A DNA stretch of 64,000 nt, from positions 124,001 through 188,000 of the forward strand of contig NZ_CANMRY010000005.1 in NCBI RefSeq assembly GCF_947500405.1, written 5' to 3'. Position numbers and translations under genes: made by a program. The notes beneath the pieces are model-generated. The model saw only the letters and a list, made by a program, of their open reading frames with translations. It was not told the origin of the DNA and did no database searches. Positions 28,239-37,943 of the stretch are shown piece after piece (positions within the stretch are counted from its first letter, which is position 1; the number at the start of each line of letters is the position of its first letter). This DNA comes from an uncultured Maribacter sp. (GTDB lineage Bacteria > Bacteroidota > Bacteroidia > Flavobacteriales > Flavobacteriaceae).

Positions 28239-29243
28239 ATGAAAAATATTGATCAACAATTTTTAGACAATTTAATAAAAGACCAATCTTTTATTAATTG
28301 GGTTAAAAAAAGCAATAGGAATGACATACAATACTGGAATTCATGGATTTCTAAAAACCCTGAACAAATAGAAACTATAGAATTAGCCAAATCAATTGTT
28401 TTAGGAATAAGATTTAAAGAAACAGTAATAGACGAGAAAAAAATTGATAAAGAACTACAAAAAGCATTAAGTAGTATTCATTTAAAATCAAAACCAACTA
28501 AATCTATTTACAACTATAAAAAAGCTTTATTACCTTATAGCATAGCTGCTACTATTTTAATAATTATTGGACTATTCTTAGGATTACAACAATATAACAC
28601 CAATACTACAACAGTTCATAAAACCTCTTATGGAGAAATTATTAATCTAACGCTTCCAGATGGCACATCTGTTGTTTTAAATGGAAATTCTACTATTAGC
28701 TATGATAAAGAAAACTCTAGAGATATTAACTTAATTGGAGAGGCATACTTTAAGGTAAAGCCTATCCCCTCTACAAAAGCTAAATTTTGGGTAACTACAA
28801 ATGATTTAAAAATAGAAGTATACGGTACTCAGTTTCATGTAAATACAAGAGATGAAAAAACAGATGTTGTTTTAGACGAAGGATCTATTCACTTAGTATT
28901 AGATAATGGAATATCTACAAAAATGATTCCTGGAGAGTTTGTTTCTTTTTCAAAAAGCACAGAAAACATCACTCATAAAAAAGTAAACCTACAAGTTCCT
29001 TATAGTTTATGGAGAGATGGCACCTATATTTTCAACAATTTAACATTAAAGGAAGTAATGAAAAACATGGAATACACCTATGGTATTTCAACAAATTTTG
29101 AAACTAAAGAATTAGAACAAAAATTAATTTCTGGAGGTATTCCTAATAAGAACTTAAAAATTTGCTTAGCAGCCATAGAAAAATCTGCCAACGTAAATAT
29201 TATTCAAACTAATAATACATTAACAATAACTAACAACAACTAG
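28239..29243 (+). CDS. FecR-type anti-sigma factor
   Basis: 334-residue inner-membrane regulator. The N-terminal cytosolic part (about residues 1-95), with the WVKKSNRNDIQYWNSWIS helix typical of FecR N-termini, should bind the sigma factor. A single membrane helix lies at about 97-117 (LLPYSIAATILIIIGLFLGL). The periplasmic FecR domain spans about 125-230 (GEIINLTLPDGTSVVLNGNS, INLIGEAYFKV, VYGTQFHVNTR, VVLDEGSIHLVL). The C-terminal DUF4974-like domain, about 255-334, carries YIFNNLTLKEVMKNMEYTYG. It precedes the STN-bearing receptor 2 by 24 bases, so the signalling pair is translated together. In most Bacteroidota loci fecR directly follows the sigma gene; here receptor 1 intervenes. Confidence 0.93.
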   Translation: MKNIDQQFLDNLIKDQSFINWVKKSNRNDIQYWNSWISKNPEQIETIELAKSIVLGIRFKETVIDEKKIDKELQKALSSIHLKSKPTKSIYNYKKALLPYSIAATILIIIGLFLGLQQYNTNTTTVHKTSYGEIINLTLPDGTSVVLNGNSTISYDKENSRDINLIGEAYFKVKPIPSTKAKFWVTTNDLKIEVYGTQFHVNTRDEKTDVVLDEGSIHLVLDNGISTKMIPGEFVSFSKSTENITHKKVNLQVPYSLWRDGTYIFNNLTLKEVMKNMEYTYGISTNFETKELEQKLISGGIPNKNLKICLAAIEKSANVNIIQTNNTLTITNNN

Positions 29244-29267
29244 AAAGTAACCTAAATTAAGAACATT

Positions 29268-32213
29268 ATGAACAAAACAAGACTTACTATTGTAGGTATT
29301 GCTTTATTTCTAATTATTGGAAATTTTAAAGTAAATGCTGCCGAGAAAAGCAATAAGCGAATAACGCTTACAGAATTATTAAAAGAAATTAGTGCTAAAC
29401 ATGAGGTTTTCTTTACGTATAACCCTTCCATGATATCTACAACTGTTTTAAATCCTGAGGAATACAAATATTCAGTTTTAGATAGAATAATCTCAAAGCT
29501 CGAAAAAAATACTAGATTCGATTTTGAGTACCTTGGAAATAAATACTATGTAGTTTATAGAAAAAAAGCTGAAAGAGTTAATCTAAAAAAAGTTTCTACC
29601 ACTAATACTACTTCTATTTTATCAAGTACTACGGTAAATTTAACTGTATTTCAAAATATTGTAAAAGGTAAAGTTACAGATGAATCTGGAGCGCCGTTAG
29701 GAGGTGTAAATATTATTGAAAAAGGAACAACAAATGGTACAACCACAGATTTTGATGGAAACTATGAACTTAAAGTTGGAGATGCCGCTACATTAGTATA
29801 TAGTTACATTGGTTTTGGAAAGCAAGAAGAGGTTGTTTCTGGAAGGTCTCTAATTAATGTTTCTTTAATAGAAGGAGAAGCTTTAGACGAAGTAATAATG
29901 GTAGGTAACCGTTCTAAACCAAGAACAGCATTACAATCTGCTGTACCAATAGATAATATAGGTGTTTCAGAATTAAGAAACACAGGACAACCTACAGTAG
30001 ATAAAATGTTAACATATAAAGTACCTTCTTTTAACTCTACTAACCAAACAATATCAGATGCAACAGCACATTTTGACCCTGCAGATTTAAGAGGTTTAGG
30101 CCCTAGTAGAACTTTAGTCTTAGTAAATGGTAAGAGAAAAAACCAAAGTGCATTAGTATATATTAATGATACTCCTGGAAAAGGAGAAGTTGGTGTGGAT
30201 TTAAAAAGTATACCAGCTGCCGCAATCCAAAGAATTGAAGTATTAAGAGATGGTGCTTCTGCCCAATATGGTTCCGATGCAATTGCAGGGGTTATTAACA
30301 TGATATTAAAGAAAAATGTAGAATACACTACAGTTAATTTAAAAACAGGAGTAACAACAGAGGGAGATGGTTTTAATTTTGGAGCAGATTTAAATACAGC
30401 TATCAACCTTGGAGATAATGGAGGTTATTTAAATATGACTTTTGGATACTACCAACAAGATAAAACAAACCGTGCAGGAGAACCTGGGGAAGATAGCTTA
30501 TTTGGTGTTCCAGCAAATGATCCTACTTGGGGAAGTTGGCTAGCTGATAATCCTGATTTAGGAATGACAGTAGGACAACCAGATATGAAAAACATTGACT
30601 TATTCTTTAATGCAGGTGTACCATTTAGTAATGACAAAGGAGAATTTTATACTTTTGGAGGTTTAACAGCTAGAAAAGGTACTAGTTTTGCTTTATACAG
30701 AACTCCATATTGGGTAGGAGATCCTTTTAATTTATTACATGATGCCAGCGAAGAGTATAATGGTTTTCAACCAACCTTTGATACAGACATTAGAGACAAC
30801 AACCTTACTGCTGGTATAAAAACAGAAGTATTAGGGTTTCATATGGATATTAGTGGAACCTATGGTAGGAATGCTGTAGATTATACTGTAAATAACAGTT
30901 TAAACCCTGCTTTAGGTGCTAGTAGCCCTACTTCTTTTGATGTTGGTGGTTATACATTTAGTAATACTTTAGGAAATTTAGATTTTACTAGAAACTTTGG
31001 AGATGTTAGTATTGGTTTTGGTACAGAATATAGATCAGAACGTTTTACAGCAAAAGCTGGTGAACCAGCCTCTTATGTATCAGGTGGAGCGCAATCATTT
31101 CCAGGTTTACAACCTTCAAATGTTGTAGAAGCAACAAGAAATAACTTAGGTATTTACGGAGATGTAGAATGGGATATTACCGAAAAATTCTTAGTTGGTG
31201 GTGCATTGAGACATGAAGATTTTAGTGATTTTGGTAGTAATACTTCATGGAAACTAAGTTCTAGATATTTATTAGGAGAGAACAAAGGTGCTGTTCGTGC
31301 TTCCTATAGTACAGGTTTTAGAGCGCCATCTTTACATCAAATATATCTAAGTAACATTCAAACACTAGTTTCTGGTGGTACTATTTCTAATCAAGGTACC
31401 TTTAATAATGTAGACCCAATAATTAGAGAAGGTCTTGGCGTTCCTCAATTAACTGCAGAAACTTCTAAAAATATATCTGCTGGTATTACATTTAAGCCAG
31501 TAAATAACTTATCCTTATCTGTAGATTTCTACAATGTAAAAATGGATGATAGAGTTTTATTTACAGGAGAAATTGGTTTTGATGGAGACGATAGCACTAT
31601 AAATCCAGTAGAACAAATATTAACAGATAATTCTATTACAAGTTTAAAATTCTTTGTAAACGCAGTAAACACTAATACAACTGGTGTAGATTTAGTTGCC
31701 AGTTATAGAAATATAGAATTAGGTGCTGGTACATTAGCAGCTACACTTTCTGCTAACTACAATGAAACTAAAATAGATGGTGAAATTAATACTCCAACCC
31801 TATTAGCCCAAAATGGTTATGATATTTTTAATAGAAAAGAAGAATCTAGAATTACTTCTTCTAGACCAAAATCTAAAGTATTATTAGGCTTGGATTATAA
31901 CTTAAATGATTTAATGGTAAGCCTTAACAATACTTATTTTGGTGAGGTTACCTGGCAACATGCTACCACACCAGCAAATGATCAAACATTTGCAGGAAAA
32001 GTTATTACAGACTTAATTATTAATTACAATTTCTCTGAAAAAATTTCAGCAAATATTGGAGTAAATAACCTTTTAAATGTTTACCCAGATGAGATAGATA
32101 CAAAAGGAGATGTTGTTACAGATTTAGGTGGTCGTTTTAAATACCCTTGGGAAGTAAACCAATTTGGTTTTAACGGAACTACTGTTAATGGCGGTGTAAC
32201 TGTTAAATTTTAA
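29268..32213 (+). CDS. TonB-dependent receptor 2 with N-terminal STN signalling domain
   Basis: 981-residue outer-membrane transducer. After a signal peptide (to about residue 24) comes an STN domain at about 30-105 (ITLTELLKEISAKHEVFFTY, FDFEYLGNKYYVVYRKK). The CarboxypepD_reg-like domain follows at about 128-205 (GKVTDESGAPLGGVNIIEKG), then the plug ([40 protein letters not shown]) and a barrel with [19 protein letters not shown]. The STN domain is the part that contacts FecR in Fec-type surface signalling, so this receptor is the likely sensor for the locus. It is closely related to its two neighbours along the plug and barrel. It is co-transcribed with fecR and receptor 3, with 53 bases to the latter and no hairpin between. 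Confidence 0.93.
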   Translation: MNKTRLTIVGIALFLIIGNFKVNAAEKSNKRITLTELLKEISAKHEVFFTYNPSMISTTVLNPEEYKYSVLDRIISKLEKNTRFDFEYLGNKYYVVYRKKAERVNLKKVSTTNTTSILSSTTVNLTVFQNIVKGKVTDESGAPLGGVNIIEKGTTNGTTTDFDGNYELKVGDAATLVYSYIGFGKQEEVVSGRSLINVSLIEGEALDEVIMVGNRSKPRTALQSAVPIDNIGVSELRNTGQPTVDKMLTYKVPSFNSTNQTISDATAHFDPADLRGLGPSRTLVLVNGKRKNQSALVYINDTPGKGEVGVDLKSIPAAAIQRIEVLRDGASAQYGSDAIAGVINMILKKNVEYTTVNLKTGVTTEGDGFNFGADLNTAINLGDNGGYLNMTFGYYQQDKTNRAGEPGEDSLFGVPANDPTWGSWLADNPDLGMTVGQPDMKNIDLFFNAGVPFSNDKGEFYTFGGLTARKGTSFALYRTPYWVGDPFNLLHDASEEYNGFQPTFDTDIRDNNLTAGIKTEVLGFHMDISGTYGRNAVDYTVNNSLNPALGASSPTSFDVGGYTFSNTLGNLDFTRNFGDVSIGFGTEYRSERFTAKAGEPASYVSGGAQSFPGLQPSNVVEATRNNLGIYGDVEWDITEKFLVGGALRHEDFSDFGSNTSWKLSSRYLLGENKGAVRASYSTGFRAPSLHQIYLSNIQTLVSGGTISNQGTFNNVDPIIREGLGVPQLTAETSKNISAGITFKPVNNLSLSVDFYNVKMDDRVLFTGEIGFDGDDSTINPVEQILTDNSITSLKFFVNAVNTNTTGVDLVASYRNIELGAGTLAATLSANYNETKIDGEINTPTLLAQNGYDIFNRKEESRITSSRPKSKVLLGLDYNLNDLMVSLNNTYFGEVTWQHATTPANDQTFAGKVITDLIINYNFSEKISANIGVNNLLNVYPDEIDTKGDVVTDLGGRFKYPWEVNQFGFNGTTVNGGVTVKF

Positions 32214-32266
32214 TAAAATAAAGTAAATATTATTTCAGTGACTAATTAAATCAAAATTATATATAT

Positions 32267-35113
32267 ATGAACATTAAAACCAGAATGAAAAAATTATTGC
32301 TAGTAGCTATAATATTAGGAGCTACCAATTTATCTGCTGCCGAAAGTAGTAAAATTAAGAATGAAGATTTCAAAGGATATAATAATGTCCAGAACTCTGT
32401 TAAAGGAAACGTTACTGATGAAAGTGGTATTGCACTTGCAGGAGTAAATATTGTAGAAAAAGGAACATCAAATGGCACAACTACCGATTTTGATGGAAAT
32501 TATTCTATAGATGTTGCGGATGGAGCTACATTAGTATTTAGTTATATTGGATTTGGAACTTCTGAAGAAGTTGTTTCAGGGCGCTCAATAATTAATGTTA
32601 GCTTATCTGAAGGAATGAAATTAGAAGAATTCATTGTAGTTGGTTCTAGAACTGCTCCACGTAGTAATGCCGATACTCCATTACCAGTAGACGTTGTTGG
32701 TGTAAAAGAATTAACTTCTACAGGGCAAGCGACTTTTGATAAAGCTTTACAATATAGAATTCCATCTTTTAACACTGTGCAAACACCTGTGAATGATGCT
32801 ACTTCTTTATTAGACCCATATGAAATTAGGAATATGGGGCCAAGTAGAACATTAATTTTAATTAATGGCAAGCGTAAAAATTTGAGTGCTTTATTATATA
32901 CACAAACTTCGCCAGGTAGAGGTGAAACAGGGGCAGATATCTCTGCAATACCAACAGATGCTATAAAAAGAGTTGAAATTCTTAGAGATGGAGCATCAGC
33001 TCAATACGGTTCAGATGCTATAGCAGGGGTAATGAACATCATTCTGAAAAACTCGGCAAATCAAGGGTCTGCAACAGTACGTGCAGGAATTACAAGTGAG
33101 GGTGATGGTGAAATGTTTGGGGTTGCTTTAAATAATGGAAGTGAAATTGGTGAGGATAAAGGATTTGTAAACTATACAGTAGATTTATCCAAGGTGAATC
33201 TCTCTAACAGGCCTGGAACTGTAGATGCTGAAGGAGAAGCTGGTGATTTTGGAGCAAATATTGTTGATGTACAAGAATTTTTATCCAGACGCCCTGATGC
33301 AGGTAATATTAATGGTTCTCCAGAAACTGCTGCTGCCAAATTTTCTGTAAACTTTGGATATGATTTAAGTGAAAACACACAATTATATGCTAATGCGGCT
33401 TATGTTTATAAGGCCGTAAATAGTTTTGCAAATTATAGAACTCCGTACTGGAGGACTGTGGACGATTTTCCATATTTAGCCGATTTTTTCCCAGGTAACC
33501 ACCCAACTAATGATGGCGGTTATGATGGTTATGTTCCAACTTTTGAAGGTTTATTAAGTGATTATAATGCTACTGTAGGTTTTAAATCTACTATAAATGA
33601 TTGGAATCTTGATGCTAGTTTCACAACTGGTGGAAATCTTCAAACATACAAAGTAAACAATTCTCATAACAGAAATGTAGTTTTTTCACCATCTACTTGG
33701 GTTGACGCAAATTCTAATGGAACAGTAGATGATGGTGAAATAACTGAAGGTTCTCAATTATACAGAGAAAACAGTCAACAATCATTTGATCCGGGTGGAA
33801 CCAAATTTTCTCATAATGTTGGTAATATAGACATCTCAAGATTACTTTCTGATAAGGTAAGCATTGGTGTTGGTGCTGAATTTAGAACAGAAACTTTTGA
33901 AGTCATAGAAGGAGAATTAGCTTCTTATGATGGTGGTGGTGCAGATTCATTTGCGGGTGCTTCACCTCAGAATGCTGGTAAATTTAACCGTTATAATATT
34001 GGTGGGTATTTATCTTTAGACTACGATATAACAGATGCTTTTCTTTTAAGCGGTACTGTTAGAACCGAAAACTACTCAGATTTTGGAAATGCATTTGTTT
34101 ATAAGTTTAGCTCACGCTATAAAGTAAGTGATGCATTTACTCTAAGAGGATCTATTTCTTCTGGTTTTAGAGCCCCTACTCTACACCAAATTTACACTCA
34201 AAAAGCACAGTATAGTTTTGTTCCAGGACAAGGGATTCAAGTAGGTGGCTTAATAAATAATGTATCTACACAAGCTAAACTATTGGGTATCCCACAATTA
34301 GACGCTGAAACTTCTACTAACTTTACGTTAGGTTTTGGAGGTAAAATTTCAAAATTCAGTTATACGTTTGATTATTATAACATTGCCGTAAAAGATAGAA
34401 TTGTATTAGGTTCTGAAATAGGACCAAGTGGAGATGCGACAAATCCATTAGACATTCTTTTAACAAACAATAATTTAAGTGATGTAAGTTTCTTTTCAAA
34501 TGCAATAGACACTAAAACTTCTGGCGTAGATGTTGTTTTAGCTTATAAGGGTATTGATTTAGGTTCAGGTAGTTTAGATTTAAATTTATCTGGTAATTAC
34601 ACTATTCAAAATGAAAGAGATGGGGCTGTTAAAGATGTGCCATTAGTAGCAAACTCTGGTCAGTCCGTAGTTAATGAAACGCAAGAAGCCTTATTTTTCA
34701 CTTCTCGTCCTAAAACGAAATGGATTTTAGGTACGAATTATGATATTAACAAATTTGGATTTTCTTTAAACAACACGTACTTCGGAAAAACAACGTTTCA
34801 GCAACAAGGCTTAGATTCTAATTTATTTACTGAATTTACACCAAAAATTGTTACCGATTTAGGTATTAATTTTAATGCATCAGAGAAGTTTACAATTGCT
34901 TTAAACATCAATAACTTGTTAGATGTTTTACCAGAATGGAGTTTTAAATCTAAAAATGCAGCAGGTGATGCTATTTTAGCAGACCCCGTACAAACTAAAA
35001 ATCAGTCAAACTTAATTACATTCAATCAAAGATATTCTCAAATGACATATGATGGTTATCATTTTAGTCAATTAGGAACTATGTTTAATTTATCATTAAA
35101 CTATAAATTTTAA
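32267..35113 (+). CDS. TonB-dependent receptor 3 of the ECF cluster (no STN domain)
   Basis: 948-residue outer-membrane receptor. Signal peptide ending about residue 25 (KKLLLVAIILGATNLSAA), CarboxypepD_reg-like domain at about 45-120 (GNVTDESGIALAGVNIVEKG), plug with IRNMGPSRTLILINGKRKNL and [20 protein letters not shown], and barrel with LRGSISSGFRAPTLHQIYT, ending LSLNYKF with the usual terminal Phe. The plug differs from receptors 1 and 2 in an NMGPSR in place of GLGP, and in its longer loops. An ATG six codons downstream (MKKLLL) is an alternative start. It is the last gene of the fecR transcript and is followed by a hairpin. Confidence 0.92.
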   Translation: MNIKTRMKKLLLVAIILGATNLSAAESSKIKNEDFKGYNNVQNSVKGNVTDESGIALAGVNIVEKGTSNGTTTDFDGNYSIDVADGATLVFSYIGFGTSEEVVSGRSIINVSLSEGMKLEEFIVVGSRTAPRSNADTPLPVDVVGVKELTSTGQATFDKALQYRIPSFNTVQTPVNDATSLLDPYEIRNMGPSRTLILINGKRKNLSALLYTQTSPGRGETGADISAIPTDAIKRVEILRDGASAQYGSDAIAGVMNIILKNSANQGSATVRAGITSEGDGEMFGVALNNGSEIGEDKGFVNYTVDLSKVNLSNRPGTVDAEGEAGDFGANIVDVQEFLSRRPDAGNINGSPETAAAKFSVNFGYDLSENTQLYANAAYVYKAVNSFANYRTPYWRTVDDFPYLADFFPGNHPTNDGGYDGYVPTFEGLLSDYNATVGFKSTINDWNLDASFTTGGNLQTYKVNNSHNRNVVFSPSTWVDANSNGTVDDGEITEGSQLYRENSQQSFDPGGTKFSHNVGNIDISRLLSDKVSIGVGAEFRTETFEVIEGELASYDGGGADSFAGASPQNAGKFNRYNIGGYLSLDYDITDAFLLSGTVRTENYSDFGNAFVYKFSSRYKVSDAFTLRGSISSGFRAPTLHQIYTQKAQYSFVPGQGIQVGGLINNVSTQAKLLGIPQLDAETSTNFTLGFGGKISKFSYTFDYYNIAVKDRIVLGSEIGPSGDATNPLDILLTNNNLSDVSFFSNAIDTKTSGVDVVLAYKGIDLGSGSLDLNLSGNYTIQNERDGAVKDVPLVANSGQSVVNETQEALFFTSRPKTKWILGTNYDINKFGFSLNNTYFGKTTFQQQGLDSNLFTEFTPKIVTDLGINFNASEKFTIALNINNLLDVLPEWSFKSKNAAGDAILADPVQTKNQSNLITFNQRYSQMTYDGYHFSQLGTMFNLSLNYKF

Positions 35114-35148
35114 AAATAAGTTTGTTGAGTTTATTATTTAATTAGTAG

Positions 35149-35187
35149 ATATAGCGGTTACCAAAAAAAATGGTAGCCGCTATAATT
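35149..35187 (+). terminator. Terminator after TonB-dependent receptor 3
   Basis: ATAGCGGTTACC (35151-35162) pairs with GGTAGCCGCTAT (35172-35183), one G-U pair that forms only on the plus strand, then AATTTTAT. Confidence 0.8.
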
Positions 35188-35200
35188 TTATAGTAAATTA

Positions 35201-35235
35201 AAAAAACCGAACTAAAATATAGTTCGGTTTTTTTA
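35201..35235. terminator. Second, bidirectional hairpin, serving the ferredoxin gene
   Basis: AAAAAACCGAACTA pairs with TAGTTCGGTTTTTT around a 5-base loop. On the minus strand it follows the ferredoxin stop codon by about 27 bases. Confidence 0.85.
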
Positions 35236-35261
35236 AATATACAGAAGGTGCATATTATAAT

Positions 35262-35615
35262 TTACCCATCAGGGTGCATAAACTTTTGCTTTCCTAAAAG
35301 AGTTTCTTCAGATTCCACATTATCCTCATCTGGGATACAACAATCTACAGGACATACTGCAGCGCATTGAGGTTCCTCATGAAATCCCATACATTCTGTA
35401 CATTTATCTGGAGCAATATAGTATACTTCATCACTAATTGGCTCTTGGGCTTCTTCTGCATTTACAGATTTTCCACTAGGTAAAACAACATCGCCTTCTA
35501 AAGAAGTACCGTCGTTATATCTCCACTCATCTGCTCCTTCGTAAATAGCAGTGTTTGGGCATTCTGGCTCACATGCGCCACAATTTATACATTCGTCTGT
35601 TATAATAATTGCCAT
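35262..35615 (-). CDS. 2x[4Fe-4S] ferredoxin
   Basis: 117-residue cytosolic electron carrier. Cluster motif 1 is Cys9, Cys12, Cys15 and Cys19-Pro ([12 protein letters not shown]). Motif 2 is Cys72, Cys75, Cys84 and Cys88-Pro, with an eight-residue insertion between its second and third Cys, as in Alvin-type and many flavobacterial ferredoxins. An acidic loop of about 50 residues separates the motifs. It is divergent from the acyl-CoA reductase gene with 108 bases between them. The pairing of these two genes suggests, but does not prove, a common redox pathway. Confidence 0.93.
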   Translation of the reverse strand: MAIIITDECINCGACEPECPNTAIYEGADEWRYNDGTSLEGDVVLPSGKSVNAEEAQEPISDEVYYIAPDKCTECMGFHEEPQCAAVCPVDCCIPDEDNVESEETLLGKQKFMHPDG

Positions 35616-35653
35616 AATATCTTTCTTTACTTCCTGAATTTAATTGCTCTTAA

Positions 35654-35685
35654 CTTGTTTCAAAAACCCAGTATCTATACTTTTG
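35654..35685 (+). promoter_or_regulatory. Candidate promoter of the acyl-CoA reductase gene
   Basis: CTTG at 35654-35657, 20 bases, then TACTTTTG at 35678-35685 (exact TAnnTTTG). This fits the Bacteroidota -33/-7 arrangement 38 bases before the start codon. Confidence 0.6.
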
Positions 35686-35723
35686 CGCAAAGTTAGTACC
35701 AAATAAAATCTTTTACAAATATA

Positions 35724-36785
35724 ATGATAGACCATAAGGTTAGATTAAAAGCTTTTGTTAAACTTGGAGCATTCTTCCAAGAGTTTTGTGAATATGCTAA
35801 TAATAACGCTATTTCTTTAGAAAATGATACATCTTGGAATGAAGAATTTTTACAAGTAGTAAATAATGCTAAGCATTATAATGGGTGGTTTACACAAGAG
35901 AATGTCCTTTTAAGCATAAAAAGTTGGGGTAATTTACTAATAGAAAGCAATTTAAAGAAATGGTTAAATGGGTATAATCTATCAAAAAATACTCCTAAAA
36001 CTGTAGCACTTATTCTTGCAGGAAACATTCCTTTAGTTGGGTTTCATGATTTTTTAACCGTTTTAATAACAGGAAACAAAGCACTTGTTAAGCTATCATC
36101 AAACGATAAATTACTATTTAATTTTATTGCAAAATATTTAATTCATATTGAACCTAGTTTCAAAGAAAATATAGTATTTACCGATGAAAAGTTAGAAAAT
36201 TTTGATGCTGTAATTGCTACCGGAAGTAATAATACTGCTCGTTACTTTGAGCATTATTTTAGTAAAGGACCTAATATTATTCGAAAGAATAGAAATTCTG
36301 TAGCTGTATTAACCGGAAAAGAAACTACAGAAGAATTAACTGCTTTAGGAGATGATATATTTACTTACTATGGTCTAGGCTGTAGAAGTGTTTCTAAACT
36401 TTTTGTTCCAGAAGGTTATAATTTTGATGAATTTTATAAAGCAATATATAAATTTTATCCAATAATAAACCAAAATAAATACGCTAATAATTACGACTAT
36501 AATAAAGCTGTTTATTTAATGAGCGAATTTAAAATATTAGACAATGGTTTTTTAATGCTTAAAGAAGATTCTAACTACGGCTCCCCTATTGCATCTGTGT
36601 TTTATGAGTATTATACATCTTTAGAGGAATTAAAAATTAAACTAGAGCAAGAACAAGACAAATTACAATGCATTGTTGCAAATAATTTTAACGCAAACGA
36701 AATAGCATTTGGAAAAACACAAATGCCAGAATTATGGGAATATGCAGATCACATAGATACTGTAGAATTTCTTTTATCAATATAG
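35724..36785 (+). CDS. LuxC-like acyl-CoA/acyl-protein reductase
   Basis: 353-residue member of the acyl-CoA reductase (LuxC) branch of the aldehyde dehydrogenase superfamily. ALILAGNIPLVGFHDFLTVL and TGNKALVKLSSNDKLLF form the nucleotide-binding part; AVIATGSNNTARYFEHYF and GLGCRSVSKLFVPEG follow, where GCRS carries the expected nucleophilic Cys. No luxA, luxB, luxD or luxE genes are present, so bioluminescence is not indicated. In Flavobacteria this gene is commonly next to serC and a ferredoxin gene. The aldehyde product and its use are unknown. It is followed by serC after 64 bases. Confidence 0.87.
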   Translation: MIDHKVRLKAFVKLGAFFQEFCEYANNNAISLENDTSWNEEFLQVVNNAKHYNGWFTQENVLLSIKSWGNLLIESNLKKWLNGYNLSKNTPKTVALILAGNIPLVGFHDFLTVLITGNKALVKLSSNDKLLFNFIAKYLIHIEPSFKENIVFTDEKLENFDAVIATGSNNTARYFEHYFSKGPNIIRKNRNSVAVLTGKETTEELTALGDDIFTYYGLGCRSVSKLFVPEGYNFDEFYKAIYKFYPIINQNKYANNYDYNKAVYLMSEFKILDNGFLMLKEDSNYGSPIASVFYEYYTSLEELKIKLEQEQDKLQCIVANNFNANEIAFGKTQMPELWEYADHIDTVEFLLSI

Positions 36786-36849
36786 CACACTAACAAGATA
36801 ATCATAAAGCATATTCTTAGTATTTTTATGCTCCTCAAAAAAAACAAAT

Positions 36850-37914
36850 ATGAAAAAACATAATTTTAGTGCAGGTCCATGTATTTTACCTAAAGAAGTT
36901 TTATTACAAGCTTCAGAAGCAGTAATGGATTTTAATGGCTCTGGACTTTCTCTTATAGAAATATCTCACAGAAGTAAAGACTTTGTTGCTGTTATGGAAA
37001 AAGCAAGGTCTTTAGCTCTAGAACTTTTAGGATTAGAAGGGCAAGGTTATGAAGCATTATTTTTACAAGGTGGTGCTAGTACTCAGTTCTTAATGACTGC
37101 TTATAACCTTTTAGAAAATAAAGCAGGATATTTAAATACGGGTACTTGGAGTGATAAAGCTATTAAAGAAGCTAAATTATTTGGAGATGTTATGGAAGTA
37201 GGGTCTTCTAAAGATGAAAACTTTAAATATATTCCAAAAGGATATACAGTACCAGAAGGGTTAGACTATCTTCATTTAACATCAAACAACACTATTTTTG
37301 GGACGCAAATAAAAAAATTTCCAAAAACAGATGCACCATTAATTTGTGACATGAGTTCTGATATCTTCTCTAGACAGTTAGATTTTTCTCAGTTTGATTT
37401 AATTTATGCAGGAGCACAAAAAAACATGGGGCCTGCTGGGGCAACATTAGTGGTTATTAAACAAGATATTTTAGGAAAAGTATCTCGAAAAATTCCTTCT
37501 ATGTTAGACTACCAAGTGCATATTACAAAAGAGAGTATGTTTAATACGCCTTCTGTATTTGCAGTTTACACTTCTATGCTAACTCTAGAATGGTTAAAAA
37601 ATTTAGGCGGAATTGCAGCAATAGAAGAAATTAATAATAAAAAAGCACAACTTTTATATTCTGAAATAGAACTAAATCCTGTTTTTAACGGATATGCAAA
37701 TAAGGCAGACCGTTCTAATATGAATGCTACTTTTAACCTTTCTGACGATAAATTAAAAGGCGAATTTGAGAAATTATTAGAAGACGCTGGAATAAATGGA
37801 CTAAATGGCCACCGTTCTGTTGGCGGCTATAGAGCGTCTATGTACAATGCACTAAGCTTAGAAAGCGTAGGAATATTGGTAGATGTTATGAGCGAAATGG
37901 AAAGAAAAGGATAA
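36850..37914 (+). CDS. serC: Phosphoserine aminotransferase
   Basis: PLP-dependent class V aminotransferase of serine synthesis (3-phosphohydroxypyruvate to phosphoserine), which can also serve pyridoxine synthesis. 354 residues. The start KKHNFSAGPCILPKEVL is typical, as are LFLQGGASTQF and the PLP-binding YAGAQKNMGPAG with Lys191, and the C-terminal GHRSVGGYRASMYNA. It lies 29 bases before serA and forms with it two steps of the phosphorylated serine pathway; no serB is in the window. Confidence 0.95.
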   Translation: MKKHNFSAGPCILPKEVLLQASEAVMDFNGSGLSLIEISHRSKDFVAVMEKARSLALELLGLEGQGYEALFLQGGASTQFLMTAYNLLENKAGYLNTGTWSDKAIKEAKLFGDVMEVGSSKDENFKYIPKGYTVPEGLDYLHLTSNNTIFGTQIKKFPKTDAPLICDMSSDIFSRQLDFSQFDLIYAGAQKNMGPAGATLVVIKQDILGKVSRKIPSMLDYQVHITKESMFNTPSVFAVYTSMLTLEWLKNLGGIAAIEEINNKKAQLLYSEIELNPVFNGYANKADRSNMNATFNLSDDKLKGEFEKLLEDAGINGLNGHRSVGGYRASMYNALSLESVGILVDVMSEMERKG

Positions 37915-37943
37915 TAACCCAACTACTTTAATAGAAAACATAT

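Noticed and set aside
24450..35113. A SusCD polysaccharide utilisation locus
   Set aside because: There is no SusD-like gene and no carbohydrate-active enzyme, and the receptors have plug motifs unlike SusC.
35724..36785. Bioluminescence gene cluster, suggested by the LuxC-like protein
   Set aside because: No luxA, luxB, luxD or luxE gene is present, and LuxC-like reductases occur in many non-luminous Flavobacteria.
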